A stretch of 64,000 bases of DNA, taken from the NCBI GenBank assembly GCA_902543185.1, contig CACBXB010000001.1, positions 124,001 through 188,000 of the forward strand, in the 5' to 3' direction. Below the pieces are notes generated by a model, which was not told the origin of the DNA, did not search any database, and saw nothing but the letters and a program-made list of their open reading frames with translations. The translations under genes were made by a program, and so were the position numbers. The DNA is from Paracoccaceae bacterium (GTDB lineage: Bacteria > Pseudomonadota > Alphaproteobacteria > Rhodobacterales > Rhodobacteraceae). Within the stretch, counting starts at the first letter, position 1, and each line of letters opens with the position of its first letter. Shown here in pieces: positions 1-9,205 of the stretch.

Positions 1-2773
1 CTAAAGATTCTTGATCAAATGGAGCAAAAATTTCTTTTTTATTGGTAAGATCAATAAAGGAAGCATTAGAAACACTTAAAGGCGCAATATCTGAAAAACC
101 ACCATCTTCAATAATTAAAGCAAGTAAGAAAAGTTGCTTATCAAAATGCAACTGGACATTTTTATTTGGCACAGCGCCTGTTTTATAGTCATAAATTATA
201 GCTTTACCGTCCTGATTAATATCAACTCGGTCAACTTGCGCAGTGAGTTTAAAGCCTAGGCTTGGGATAATAATTTGCCCTTTCTTTTCTAACGCTATGG
301 GCTTACTCAAAGTCCTTCTGTTTGCTTCTTCCGAAACAAACCAGTCTGCTATTTTTTCAACTCTAGAAAACCAAAAAAGCTGTGCAGTAGGTGAAGCAAC
401 TTTTTTTATTAATTGCTCTTTTGTTATATTTAACAAAAGGTTTTTTTGATCAAGCAATGAAGCGTCTTGTTGCCAATTCCTAACAAACTGCTCAAAAATT
501 TTGTGTATTATAACTCCCCTTAATAAAGGATCAGCCGTTCGATGTAATGGCTTAAGAGGTTTAAATTTTAAGATATGTTTTGCGTAGATAGCGTAAGGAT
601 CTCGAATAAGAGTTTTTATCTCTGTTACGGATAGTTTTTTAGGGCGTGTGTTTTTTGGTGGTTTGGGAGAAGGCCTTTTTGCTGGTTTCGTTGGAGTAAA
701 GATTTTTGTTTCATTGGCCCAGTCTAGCCACTTTGTGCCACGACCTTTCATTTTTTCAATTGCCTCGGGACCATTATTTCCGGAAAGCCCATTTAATAGG
801 TTCAAAAGTCTATTTAACCATCTGGATGGTATCGTTTCCGCTTCGTTATCCTTGGTACTTCTAGTTATTAACACATTAGAGCTACAGACTGACTGCTGAT
901 AATCGTGTGCCGATAGGCCTATCCGTCTCTCAGGAGAGAGTAATCCAACCTCTTTTCGCATTTTTCTATTCAACCATGGATCTATTGCAGCAGGAGCTGG
1001 CCAAGAGCCTTCATTCATACCGGCTAAAATCAAAACCTCGGCATTATGTGCTCGAGCCTCTAAAGTTCCCCAAATCATAATATAGGGATGAGTAGGATTT
1101 ATTTCTGGTACGTGTTCCTCGGCCAGTATCGAATTAAAGACGTCTGCATATCTTGATGCTGATATGGAACTAGCAGTTGGAGAGGCCTCCTTTATTTTTT
1201 CAATTATTTTAAAACAATGGTGGCCATTATTTTGTTTCCATAATCCACCAGAACTGTTTGTCTCATTTTGGTCTGGACCAGACGCCAAGTTGTTGGCAAT
1301 CTCAACGTGTTTATCAAGAATTTCTTCAAAAATATGAGAATCCTGCAACTTAAACATTTCTAAAATATTGCAGACCCAAGACGCCCACTTTGAGGCATAT
1401 GGATTCTTTACTTCTCGTAACCAAATAGAAATGCTTTCTGCAGAAAATATACTGACATCGGCGGTTCTAAAGAATAGTTCGAGGCTTTGAACAAATACTA
1501 AATGATCGTTTCTAAATTCCCCGCCACTGTGAGTTAAGGGATGCTTTAATAAAGCGAAAATTTTTGTTGTTGTCATAGGTCCTGTAAAAAGAGAAACCAC
1601 TAAGCGTAGAAATCTACCCGATGGTGTTAGTTGTAAAGGAACTCCAGCACTGTCATCAGGAACAATATTCCAATTAGACAGGTAGGCAGAAACCATTCTT
1701 GTCAACTTTCGGTTTGGTGATATTAAAATTAGACTTTGCTCTTCTTTAACGGCAGAAATTATTCTGAATGATATAGCCAGAGCCTCATCCCTAATGCTAT
1801 CAGCCTCAACCAGGCTTATTTTTTCTGTGATATCTGAAACATTGCCCAATTTTGGGCCTTCTTCTAACCAGCAGTCAGTAACAGGTGCTGGCCTTAAAGA
1901 TAGACCAATTAAATTTTGTAATGGCATATTAGATTTTTCTTTTAGGTACCATTTTTGTAGTTTTTCTTGCCGCAGCCCTAAGGTAAAAAATGTTTTCAAA
2001 TTTCTATACTGTGGATGGTCTTCTGGCACGCCCACTTGTTCTTTTTCACCCCACAATTCTTTCGGTAAAGTAAAATCAAAACCTGGCAAAACTACTGCCC
2101 CATTAGGTAACTTAATAATTCCCTGTATAAGCTTTCTTGTCGTCGCTCGTGAGCCGGATGAGCCAGCAATAAGTATAGGGTTTTGGGGCGGGTTCTTTGA
2201 CCAATGACTAGTAAGAGAACCTATAACTAGCCTTAACCAAGCCTCCTCATCTGGGTCAGCTTTCCGATTTTCAAGATATTTTTTTATGATATTCAAAAAA
2301 AGTTGGCTTCTTTTCCAGTGGCCAGATAGATCCGAAATATCGAGGTTTAAAATTTTCTCAACTGGTACAGCTTCCCCCTGAATTTCGTCAATTAAATCAG
2401 AAAGACTTTTTGTAAGTGCGTAGATAGACGATTGAGCAGCAATATCTGGCTGCGCTTCAACCAGTTTTTGAACTAATGCCATAAGTTCGAATTTATGAAC
2501 TAAAGAATAAGGAGGATTTGGTTTATAACTATCGGGAATAAGTTCGGATACTTCAGGCAAAGTTAAAATACGGGGATGGAGCATGGCGTCCAACTCAACT
2601 AATTCTTCTGTTAACCTGTGACGCATTCTTGTCGAATTAACTATCACTTGTAAATTTGCTAGAACCTCAGGCTTTGATGTTGCAAAACGTTTCAATATTC
2701 CATTTGCAAGCTCGCGTGGAAAGTTTGCTCCAGGGCTAATGCCAAATATCCCAGAAATATCAGGAAAAATCAT
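1..2773 (-). CDS. addB: AddB, nuclease/helicase-like subunit of AddAB (C-terminus beyond the window)
   Basis: This is the AddB subunit of the AddAB helicase-nuclease, which resects double-strand breaks for RecA loading. I read the frame codon by codon: about 924 codons are open from ATG 2771-2773 to the left edge with no stop, so the gene is intact but cut off. The N-terminus has the family's FGISPGANFPREL pattern. A Walker-like loop GSSGSRATT lies near residue 200 (around position 2160). Near the visible C-terminus (around 180-235) the translation gives DRVD followed by DYKTG, the RecB-type PD-(D/E)XK nuclease core. It lies 51 bp downstream of tsaE on the same strand. AddA would be expected just outside the window. 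In Roseobacter relatives amgK and murU usually sit between tsaE and addB; here they are absent. Confidence 0.93.
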   Translation of the reverse strand, partial: MIFPDISGIFGISPGANFPRELANGILKRFATSKPEVLANLQVIVNSTRMRHRLTEELVELDAMLHPRILTLPEVSELIPDSYKPNPPYSLVHKFELMALVQKLVEAQPDIAAQSSIYALTKSLSDLIDEIQGEAVPVEKILNLDISDLSGHWKRSQLFLNIIKKYLENRKADPDEEAWLRLVIGSLTSHWSKNPPQNPILIAGSSGSRATTRKLIQGIIKLPNGAVVLPGFDFTLPKELWGEKEQVGVPEDHPQYRNLKTFFTLGLRQEKLQKWYLKEKSNMPLQNLIGLSLRPAPVTDCWLEEGPKLGNVSDITEKISLVEADSIRDEALAISFRIISAVKEEQSLILISPNRKLTRMVSAYLSNWNIVPDDSAGVPLQLTPSGRFLRLVVSLFTGPMTTTKIFALLKHPLTHSGGEFRNDHLVFVQSLELFFRTADVSIFSAESISIWLREVKNPYASKWASWVCNILEMFKLQDSHIFEEILDKHVEIANNLASGPDQNETNSSGGLWKQNNGHHCFKIIEKIKEASPTASSISASRYADVFNSILAEEHVPEINPTHPYIMIWGTLEARAHNAEVLILAGMNEGSWPAPAAIDPWLNRKMRKEVGLLSPERRIGLSAHDYQQSVCSSNVLITRSTKDNEAETIPSRWLNRLLNLLNGLSGNNGPEAIEKMKGRGTKWLDWANETKIFTPTKPAKRPSPKPPKNTRPKKLSVTEIKTLIRDPYAIYAKHILKFKPLKPLHRTADPLLRGVIIHKIFEQFVRNWQQDASLLDQKNLLLNITKEQLIKKVASPTAQLFWFSRVEKIADWFVSEEANRRTLSKPIALEKKGQIIIPSLGFKLTAQVDRVDINQDGKAIIYDYKTGAVPNKNVQLHFDKQLFLLALIIEDGGFSDIAPLSVSNASFIDLTNKKEIFAPFDQESL

Positions 2774-2824
2774 CTGTAAGCCTTTTTACGTAAAGGTTTT
2801 CTAAAAAACAAAGTAATACAGATT

Positions 2825-3289
2825 TTATTTCTGTAGGGTCTTCTCAAGACGCGCCTCCCATACGCAAGAGCTAGTTGAAAAAATTACTTCTCGTTTATCG
2901 TTTTCAAGAATAACTAACTCAATCGTAAGTGCATCTTGTGGTTCAAGATAACCAAGTCGGTCTGGCCATTCTATAAGAACAATATCATTACCAAACGCAT
3001 CAATTAAGCCTAATTCAAAAACCTCGCTCTGATCACTTAATCGGTACAGATCAGCATGCCAAATAGAGCCAGCTAAAGTGTCATAAGTTTGTACTAAGGT
3101 AAATGTTGGAGATGGAACGTCTTCCACTTTATCCATTGTGGCTTGTATTAGGGACCTTGCAAAGTGGCTTTTACCTGCTCCAATCTCCCCTTTCAATAAT
3201 ACTATATCACCATTTTGCAAATTTTCTTTTATTCTTAAAGCAATCGCTTTGGTTTCGAGGGGTCCATTTGATATAAGTGTTTTTTTCAT
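2825..3289 (-). CDS. tsaE: TsaE, tRNA t6A37 synthesis ATPase
   Basis: TsaE is the P-loop ATPase that drives turnover of the TsaB-TsaD complex making N6-threonylcarbamoyl-adenosine at tRNA position 37. The 154-residue protein has the Walker A motif GEIGAGKS near residue 36, followed by the family signatures PSPTFTLV, HADLYRL and IEWPDRLG. Length is normal for the family. It lies 77 bp downstream of regB on the same strand and 51 bp upstream of addB. TsaD is encoded about 6 kb away in this window; TsaB is not in the window. Identification is firm. Confidence 0.95.
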   Translation of the reverse strand: MKKTLISNGPLETKAIALRIKENLQNGDIVLLKGEIGAGKSHFARSLIQATMDKVEDVPSPTFTLVQTYDTLAGSIWHADLYRLSDQSEVFELGLIDAFGNDIVLIEWPDRLGYLEPQDALTIELVILENDKREVIFSTSSCVWEARLEKTLQK

Positions 3290-3366
3290 AAAACTGTTCT
3301 ACAAAATAAGATAATTGCTTTAGTGATATTGCCAACAAAACAATAGGCAAAAAGGTTTAAAAAAAC

Positions 3367-4743
3367 TTATATAGAAAAATTTTGATTTTCACCAAAAAGG
3401 TTTGAAGTTGTTTCAACTTTTTTTCTTGGCCAATAAATGTCAACGATAGCCCCAGACGGCGCACTTTGCGATTGGCTAGGTTTTTGATTTTTATGTCCAT
3501 TGGAAAAACTTATTTTTGCGCCTGTTCTCTCAAGCAGTGTTTTGGCAATAAACAAGCCCAGCCCCATACCTTCATATCCTTGTCTGTTTTCTTTTCCTAT
3601 TTTGGCTCCTAGGAACGGATCCCCCAGTCTTCCTAAAAGATTTGGAGGGTAACCATAACCATCATCAGAAATAGTAATATTAATTGCCTCTTTGGTCCAA
3701 GAGCTTTCCACCCAAACTTTTGACGTTGCAAAGTCAACAGCGTTTTGGATCATATTTCTCAGCCCATGGATTATTTCTGGCCTTCGAATTATATACGGTT
3801 CATCTATTCCACCCTTGTGGCCATCTGATATTTTTGTCTCAATTGCTACTCCTCGATTTGAATGCGGTTCTGCTGCTTCTCTAATTATTTCAGCAAGTAA
3901 AGCTTGATGTATTTGTAAGTCATCTTTCCCAGCGCTACCCATATTATTTAGGATATTTCCGCAGCGATCAGCCTGATCGCGAATTAACAATGCATCGTTA
4001 AGAAGTTCTGGAAAATTTTTAAGCTCCTCTATCAGTTCTGAGCTTGTTAGTTTTATCGTTGCTAGTGGAGTTCCCAACTCGTGGGCTGCTGCTGCAACAA
4101 CTCCACCCAGATCAGTTAACTTTTGCTCTCTAGATAATGCTGTTTGTGTTGCGAATAGAGCATCGCTCATTGTGTTTAGTTCTGATGTAACTCGGGTTGA
4201 ATAAAAAGCCAAAAATACAATTCCAGTACTTATCGCAATCCAATTTCCAAATAAGAAAATATCGGGAATAGTTAAGGTTTTTCCAGATAAACTTTCTAAA
4301 GGTACATAAAAATGTGAAAGTAGAGTTACAATGAAAACGGCTGCTGAACCTATAATGAAAGTGGATCTTTTTTTTAGGGCTGCGGCAGAAACAACAACAG
4401 GGGCTATGAGGAGAAAAGAAAAAGGATTGTTTAACCCACCAGTTAAAAAAAGCAGAAAAGCTAATTGAAACAAGTCAAACAAAATCATGAATACATTTTC
4501 CAACTCGCTTAATCTTTTGCTTTCTGGGAACAAAAGGCTTGCTACTATATTTGCCAATGCTGACAGGCCCACAGCAAAAAAACAAAGACTAAGGTTCAAA
4601 GCCAATTCGAAATATTGGAAAGCTGTAACAATGGCAGCCAATTGGCCACTAATTGCAACCCACCTGATAAAAATCATGGTGCGAAGTCTTATCCATTCTC
4701 CTCGTTTGCTTTCCGGGAAAAGGTCTTGATTTGACTCTATCAT
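3367..4743 (-). CDS. regB: RegB/PrrB redox sensor histidine kinase
   Basis: RegB is the membrane sensor kinase of the global redox system RegBA (PrrBA). The 458-residue protein has about six hydrophobic segments in residues 25-185, then a dimerisation/phosphoacceptor domain and an HATPase domain. Diagnostic features are all visible: the ubiquinone-site heptad GGLNNPF at 102-108, the H-box HELGTPLATIKL with phospho-acceptor His221, and the redox-active Cys261 in RDQADRCGN. The His-to-Cys spacing of 40 is the same as in Rhodobacter capsulatus (His225/Cys265). N, G1 and G2 box motifs (GLRNMIQNAVDFA, DDGYGYP, GMGLGLFIAK) follow. It is transcribed divergently from senC-regA across an 85-bp gap, the usual arrangement. 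Confidence 0.97.
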   Translation of the reverse strand: MIESNQDLFPESKRGEWIRLRTMIFIRWVAISGQLAAIVTAFQYFELALNLSLCFFAVGLSALANIVASLLFPESKRLSELENVFMILFDLFQLAFLLFLTGGLNNPFSFLLIAPVVVSAAALKKRSTFIIGSAAVFIVTLLSHFYVPLESLSGKTLTIPDIFLFGNWIAISTGIVFLAFYSTRVTSELNTMSDALFATQTALSREQKLTDLGGVVAAAAHELGTPLATIKLTSSELIEELKNFPELLNDALLIRDQADRCGNILNNMGSAGKDDLQIHQALLAEIIREAAEPHSNRGVAIETKISDGHKGGIDEPYIIRRPEIIHGLRNMIQNAVDFATSKVWVESSWTKEAINITISDDGYGYPPNLLGRLGDPFLGAKIGKENRQGYEGMGLGLFIAKTLLERTGAKISFSNGHKNQKPSQSQSAPSGAIVDIYWPRKKVETTSNLFGENQNFSI

Positions 4744-4828
4744 ATTCGTGTTACCTTATTTCATTCAATCATATTAAGGTATACTTAGTACAATTAAATT
4801 AGTGCTTCACCGTACAAAGGGAATTTAA

Positions 4829-5470
4829 ATGTCGCGATCACTGGGTTTGTTAATTAGCCTCTTCGCTTTGATCCTGCTTTTGCTGAGCTTATTTGTTTTT
4901 TGGATTTTTACATCCGGCCAAATTAATTTTGCAAAGGGTGTTGATCCATTTGCAGAGTGTAGAATGAGCAAGGCCTTGGGTAATTCAAATATTGGTGGTG
5001 AATTTGAGCTAATAAATCAGGATGGTCAGATCGTTACAGATAAAGATATTTTTAAAGAGCCGACCATATTATATTTTGGTTATACCTTTTGCCCAGACAT
5101 ATGCCCTTTGGATGTATACCGAAATGCTGAGGCAGTAGATCTGCTGGATAAGAATGAAATGTCAGTAACCCCTGTTTTTGTGAGCATTGATCCTGAACGA
5201 GACACACCTGAGGTGATTGGCGATTTTGTGAAGTACCATCACCCGAAAATGATAGGTTTAACGGGAAGCAAAGATCAAATCGACCACGTTTCAAAAGTAT
5301 ATAAAACATATTATAAAGCACAGAATTCTAACGATGACTTGTATCTAGTTGATCACTCGACTCTGAGTTATCTAATTCTGCCAAAATATGGCTTTGTTGA
5401 GTTTTTCAGACGAGATAAATCAGCTGATGAAATTGCAAATATTACTGCCTGTTTCATAGAGAATAGTTAG
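4829..5470 (+). CDS. senC: SenC/PrrC, SCO1-family copper chaperone
   Basis: This SCO1/SenC-family protein acts in copper delivery to cytochrome c oxidase and in relatives modulates RegBA signalling. The 213-residue protein has an N-terminal membrane anchor (residues about 7-28) followed by a periplasmic thioredoxin-like domain. The copper-binding motif CPDIC is at 88-92 and the distal His ligand is H176 in LVDHSTLSY. The start has an AGGGA ribosome-binding site about 10 nt upstream. It is followed 49 bp later by regA, consistent with co-transcription. Length and motifs are complete. Confidence 0.95.
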   Translation: MSRSLGLLISLFALILLLLSLFVFWIFTSGQINFAKGVDPFAECRMSKALGNSNIGGEFELINQDGQIVTDKDIFKEPTILYFGYTFCPDICPLDVYRNAEAVDLLDKNEMSVTPVFVSIDPERDTPEVIGDFVKYHHPKMIGLTGSKDQIDHVSKVYKTYYKAQNSNDDLYLVDHSTLSYLILPKYGFVEFFRRDKSADEIANITACFIENS

Positions 5471-5519
5471 ACGCAAAATTTGACCCTAACTTAATGTCGC
5501 ACTAAATAAACCTAATCTA

Positions 5520-6089
5520 ATGGAGTTGATCGACTTGCTTGAAAGAAAAACGGAAGAAATTGGCGTAGATAAAACGTTGTTATTGGTTGACGACGATGAA
5601 CCCTTTTTGCGCAGATTGACGAAAGCTATGGAGAAAAGAGGTTTTAAAGTTGAGTCTGCGGGTTCAGTTGCGGCAGGACGGGCAATAGCAACCGCTCGAC
5701 CACCAGCTTATGCTGTCGTTGATTTGCGACTTACAGATGGCAACGGGTTAGACGTTGTGGAGGTGTTAAATGATAGGCGTCCAGAATGTCGTGTTGTTGT
5801 TTTGACAGGTTATGGAGCTATTGCGACCGCAGTGGCTGCAGTCAAAATTGGTGCGACTGACTACTTATCGAAGCCTGCGGATGCATCAGATATAATGAAT
5901 GCTCTTCTTGCTTCTGGTGATGATTTACCCCCACCACCAGAAAACCCAATGAGTGCCGATAGAGTAAGGTGGGAACATATTCAGCGAGTTTATGAACTAT
6001 GCGATAGGAATGTAAGCGAGACTGCCCGACGTCTTAATATGCATCGAAGAACCCTTCAGCGAATTCTAGCAAAACGAAGCCCTAAATAA
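5520..6089 (+). CDS. regA: RegA/PrrA response regulator
   Basis: RegA is the DNA-binding response regulator partner of RegB. The 189-residue product has a receiver domain with an acidic pocket around D24-D26, phospho-acceptor Asp68 in VVDLR and conserved Lys118 in SKPAD. A four-proline linker (137-140) leads to a C-terminal Fis-type helix-turn-helix (about 163-185, NVSETARRLNMHRRTLQR). Linker and helix-turn-helix are nearly invariant in this family, so the target site is probably conserved too. The first start (5520) has no strong Shine-Dalgarno, so a slightly later start is possible. Its 3' end overlaps the convergent HD gene by 8 bp. Confidence 0.96.
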   Translation: MELIDLLERKTEEIGVDKTLLLVDDDEPFLRRLTKAMEKRGFKVESAGSVAAGRAIATARPPAYAVVDLRLTDGNGLDVVEVLNDRRPECRVVVLTGYGAIATAVAAVKIGATDYLSKPADASDIMNALLASGDDLPPPPENPMSADRVRWEHIQRVYELCDRNVSETARRLNMHRRTLQRILAKRSPK

Positions 6090-6666
6090 GTAATTCATTA
6101 AATCTTGAAATATAGTTTTCTCGAACTTCAATCGGAGGGCGCAGTCGGATAGAAAACCGGTCTGTTTCTTTAGCATCTACAACTCCAAATAATTTGTCTG
6201 CTTCATTTTTTGTAAAGCCAGCAATTTGAATAGCTTCGATCCATGCGCTTATTTTATCTGCTTTTTTAATTTTCTTTTTAATATTGTCCGGTATTTTTGC
6301 GGGAAGCCCAAACCTAAGGTTAATTGCAGAACTTAAACGATTTTCTAAAGACTGATAGTCACTACCAATAGCTGATTTTACTGGTGAAATCATATCCCCA
6401 ATTACATATTCTGGCGCATCGTGAAGCAGTGCTGCTAAGCACCATTTTTTTTCAGGGTTTTTGAAAGATTTAGAATAAATCTGTTCAACTAGCAGCGAAT
6501 GTTCCGCAACACTGTATGGAAAATCTCCATTTGTTTGCCCATTCCACCTGGCAACGAAAGATAAACCATGCGCTATATCTTCAACTTCAATATCGAGAGG
6601 GGTAGGGTCTAAAAGGTCAAGCCGGCGTCCTGAAAGCATTCGTTGCCAAGCGCGATTTTTATTCAT
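6082..6666 (-). CDS. HD-domain hydrolase (YfbR-like)
   Basis: This 194-residue HD-superfamily phosphohydrolase resembles the YfbR 5'-deoxynucleotidase group. The metal motif is visible as H56 (SVAEHSLLV), H82-D83 (LLHDAPEYV) and a later Asp in KADKISAWIEA. The N-terminal block RAWQRMLSGRRLDLLDP is strongly conserved among alphaproteobacterial homologues that I recall at this same position. The gene is convergent with regA (8-bp overlap) and divergent from ahcY. The substrate is unknown: nucleotide monophosphate hydrolysis is inferred from the fold only. A role in RegA signalling is not supported by anything in the sequence. Confidence 0.85.
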   Translation of the reverse strand: MNKNRAWQRMLSGRRLDLLDPTPLDIEVEDIAHGLSFVARWNGQTNGDFPYSVAEHSLLVEQIYSKSFKNPEKKWCLAALLHDAPEYVIGDMISPVKSAIGSDYQSLENRLSSAINLRFGLPAKIPDNIKKKIKKADKISAWIEAIQIAGFTKNEADKLFGVVDAKETDRFSIRLRPPIEVRENYISRFNELLI

Positions 6667-6813
6667 TATTCAAAGAGCTTTCTGTTTAGTTTAAAATTTA
6701 AATTTGCGAACTATATTACCAACACAAGTAGCAAAAGTCATATCTACATTTATCTGATTGAACCATTTCTTATTTACTGTTAGTCAACCGAGAAATTTTG
6801 TGAGGAAAAAACT

Positions 6814-8202
6814 ATGAGCCAGAAATATATCGTGAAAGACATCTCTTTATCTGATTTTGGCCGCAAGGAATTAAGTATAGCTGAAACAGAAATGCCTGGA
6901 TTGATGGCGCTGCGCTCGGAATATGGAGAAAGCAAACCTTTAAAAGGTGCGCGAATCGTCGGTTCACTTCACATGACTATTCAAACAGCAGTTTTAATTG
7001 AAACACTTGTGGCATTAGGCGCAGATGTGCGTTGGGCTTCCTGCAACATTTTTTCTACCCAAGACCATGCAGCCGCAGCAATTGCCGCAGCAAATATTCC
7101 TGTGTTTGCTATCAAGGGTCAATCTTTAGAAGAGCATTGGGATTACTTGGATAAATCTTTTATGTTTCCTGATGGCCCAAATATGATTTTAGATGATGGT
7201 GGTGACGCAACTTTGTATGTGCTTCTTGGTGCGCGCGCTGAAGCAGGTGAAGACATCATTCCGGTTCCCCAATCAGAGGAAGAAGAAGTCATAAAGTTGC
7301 AAATTAAAAAGCGTATGGAGCAATCACCAGGGTGGTTTACTAAAACGCGTGATGCTATCAAAGGTGTTTCTGAAGAAACAACAACTGGTGTTCACCGTCT
7401 TTACGAATTGGTTAAAAATGGTCAACTTCCTTTTCCAGCTATTAACGTTAATGATTCTGTAACTAAGTCAAAGTTTGACAATAAGTATGGTTGTAAAGAA
7501 TCCTTAGTAGACGGTATCCGCCGTGCAACAGATACAATGATGGCAGGTAAGACGGCAGTCGTATGTGGATACGGCGATGTTGGAAAAGGGTCTGCAGCAT
7601 CTCTTCGTGGTGCTGGCGCACGCGTTAAAGTGACGGAGGTTGATCCAATTTGTGCCCTACAGGCTGCAATGGACGGTTTTGAAGTTGTAACTTTAGAGGA
7701 TACTTTAGAAAGCGCAGATATTTTTATTACAACAACAGGTAATAAAGATGTCATTAGAATAGAACATATGCGTGAAATGAAAGACATGGCAATCGTTGGC
7801 AACATCGGTCACTTTGACAACGAAATTCAAGTTGCCCATCTTAAAAATCACAAGTGGACGAATATTAAAGATCAAGTAGACATGATCGAAATGCCATCTG
7901 GAAATCGATTGATATTACTTTCAGAGGGCCGATTACTAAATCTTGGAAATGCAACAGGCCATCCATCCTTTGTGATGTCAGCTTCATTTACAAACCAAGT
8001 TCTTGCGCAGATTGAGCTATGGAAAAAGGGCGGCGAGTATAAAAACGAAGTTTATATTCTACCTAAGCATTTAGATGAAAAGGTTGCCCAACTGCATTTG
8101 GAACGTATTGGCGTGAAATTGACAAAATTAGCTACAGATCAGGCAGAGTATATTGGCGTAACGCCCGAGGGGCCTTTTAAGCCAGAACATTATCGTTATT
8201 GA
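6814..8202 (+). CDS. ahcY: adenosylhomocysteinase (SAH hydrolase)
   Basis: AhcY reversibly hydrolyses S-adenosylhomocysteine to adenosine and homocysteine, relieving product inhibition of methyltransferases. The 462-residue protein is full length. The N-terminal substrate domain includes [13 protein letters not shown] and DDGGDAT; the Rossmann NAD loop [10 protein letters not shown] starts near residue 251; and the C-terminal tail KPEHYRY is the canonical ending, with the Lys and Tyr that close the cofactor site. The ribosome-binding site is GAGGA a few bases before ATG. The 147-bp leader contains no recognisable SAH riboswitch. An imperfect hairpin follows the stop codon. Confidence 0.97.
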   Translation: MSQKYIVKDISLSDFGRKELSIAETEMPGLMALRSEYGESKPLKGARIVGSLHMTIQTAVLIETLVALGADVRWASCNIFSTQDHAAAAIAAANIPVFAIKGQSLEEHWDYLDKSFMFPDGPNMILDDGGDATLYVLLGARAEAGEDIIPVPQSEEEEVIKLQIKKRMEQSPGWFTKTRDAIKGVSEETTTGVHRLYELVKNGQLPFPAINVNDSVTKSKFDNKYGCKESLVDGIRRATDTMMAGKTAVVCGYGDVGKGSAASLRGAGARVKVTEVDPICALQAAMDGFEVVTLEDTLESADIFITTTGNKDVIRIEHMREMKDMAIVGNIGHFDNEIQVAHLKNHKWTNIKDQVDMIEMPSGNRLILLSEGRLLNLGNATGHPSFVMSASFTNQVLAQIELWKKGGEYKNEVYILPKHLDEKVAQLHLERIGVKLTKLATDQAEYIGVTPEGPFKPEHYRY

Positions 8203-8208
8203 GATATT

Positions 8209-8249
8209 GAGGGCGCACTGCTGCATGGTTGAAAATGTAGTGGGTCCTC
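8209..8249. terminator. hairpin between convergent ahcY and gpsA
   Basis: Arms 8209-8221 and 8237-8249 pair over 13 positions with one G-G mismatch and two G-U pairs, around a 15-nt loop. The structure fills most of the 52-bp gap between the ahcY and gpsA stop codons. There is no long T run on either side, so it is at best a weak or 3'-end-stabilising structure rather than a textbook intrinsic terminator. Confidence 0.45.
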
Positions 8250-8254
8250 AAAAT

Positions 8255-9205
8255 TTATTCTTCTTTGGTTGGCCTGCTTAACAGAGAGTTAATTACCTCT
8301 TCAATGGAAGCCGAACCTTCAACTAAAGCGCTGACAGAAGAGGTTATGGGCATTTCCAGGCCTAGAGATCTTGCTTTTTGGCTTACGGCAAATGCTGTGG
8401 CAACGCCTTCTACGGTTGTGTTTTTATTGAAAGGTTTTTGGCAACCAAGTGATACGCCAAAAACAAAATTACGAGACTTTTCTGAATTACAAGTAAGGCT
8501 TAAATCCCCTAAACCTGACAAACCTGTCAGTGTTTTTTCTTTAGCTCCATGTGCTTCCGCAAAATCAATCATTTCTGAAAAACCACGTGTCATCAGTGCT
8601 GCTCTTGCACTATCACCTTGCTTGGCGCCGATTGCTATACCACATGCTATAGCAATTATATTCTTTAGTGCGCCGCCAAGTTCTACACCTACAACATCTG
8701 ATGTTCGGTAAAGTCTAAAGTTGTGCATTGAAATATCGGATTGTAATTTTCTCAAAAAACCAGGCTCGGCTGAAGCTAAAACTAAGGCGGTTGGCATACC
8801 TTTGGAAATATCAACTGCAAAGCTTGGGCCAGACATTACGGCAACTTTTGAAGAGTGCTCACTTAAAATTTCTGAAGGTCTTAGCCCGGTTGCTTGATCT
8901 ACACCTTTACAACAAGAAATTAGCGGTCTGTCACTTAAAAAAGATTTATTCTCTTTGCAAAAAGAGGCTAAATTTTGCGTTGGCACTGCTAGGAATAAAT
9001 ATTCGTTTTTTTCAGTTTTTTCTAACGAATTTACGATATCAATTTCCGCAGGTAATTTTATGTTACCAAGCTTCCTAGGAACCCTTGTGGCGCATAATTC
9101 TTTAAAGTTAGTTGGTGAAAAAAGCTTAGTCGAGTGTCCACCCTTAGCGAAAACTGATGCTATTGCAGAGCCAAACGCACCCGCGCCAGCAATAGATATT
9201 TTCAT
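8255..9205 (-). CDS. gpsA: glycerol-3-phosphate dehydrogenase [NAD(P)+]
   Basis: GpsA reduces dihydroxyacetone phosphate to sn-glycerol-3-phosphate, the backbone for phospholipid synthesis. The 316-residue cytosolic enzyme starts with the dinucleotide-binding GAGAFG (G7, G9, G12). It continues with SGPSFA and the catalytic-lysine region ELGGALKNIIAIACGIAIG, then the C-terminal TLTGLSGLGDLSLTC block. The start overlaps the tsaD stop in an ATGA arrangement, so translation is probably coupled to tsaD. Confidence 0.96.
   Translation of the reverse strand: MKISIAGAGAFGSAIASVFAKGGHSTKLFSPTNFKELCATRVPRKLGNIKLPAEIDIVNSLEKTEKNEYLFLAVPTQNLASFCKENKSFLSDRPLISCCKGVDQATGLRPSEILSEHSSKVAVMSGPSFAVDISKGMPTALVLASAEPGFLRKLQSDISMHNFRLYRTSDVVGVELGGALKNIIAIACGIAIGAKQGDSARAALMTRGFSEMIDFAEAHGAKEKTLTGLSGLGDLSLTCNSEKSRNFVFGVSLGCQKPFNKNTTVEGVATAFAVSQKARSLGLEMPITSSVSALVEGSASIEEVINSLLSRPTKEE

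Noticed and set aside
1794-2207. 137-residue plus-strand frame inside addB
   Set aside because: It is a shadow of the well-supported minus-strand addB frame, with no recognisable domain.
1-2773. addB as a pseudogene
   Set aside because: I read every codon of the minus-strand frame from 2773 to the window edge and found no stop. The gene is merely cut by the window.
6667-6813. SAH riboswitch before ahcY
   Set aside because: The 147-bp leader is AT-rich and lacks the conserved G/C core and pseudoknot-forming arms expected of an SAH riboswitch. A covariance-model search would settle it.
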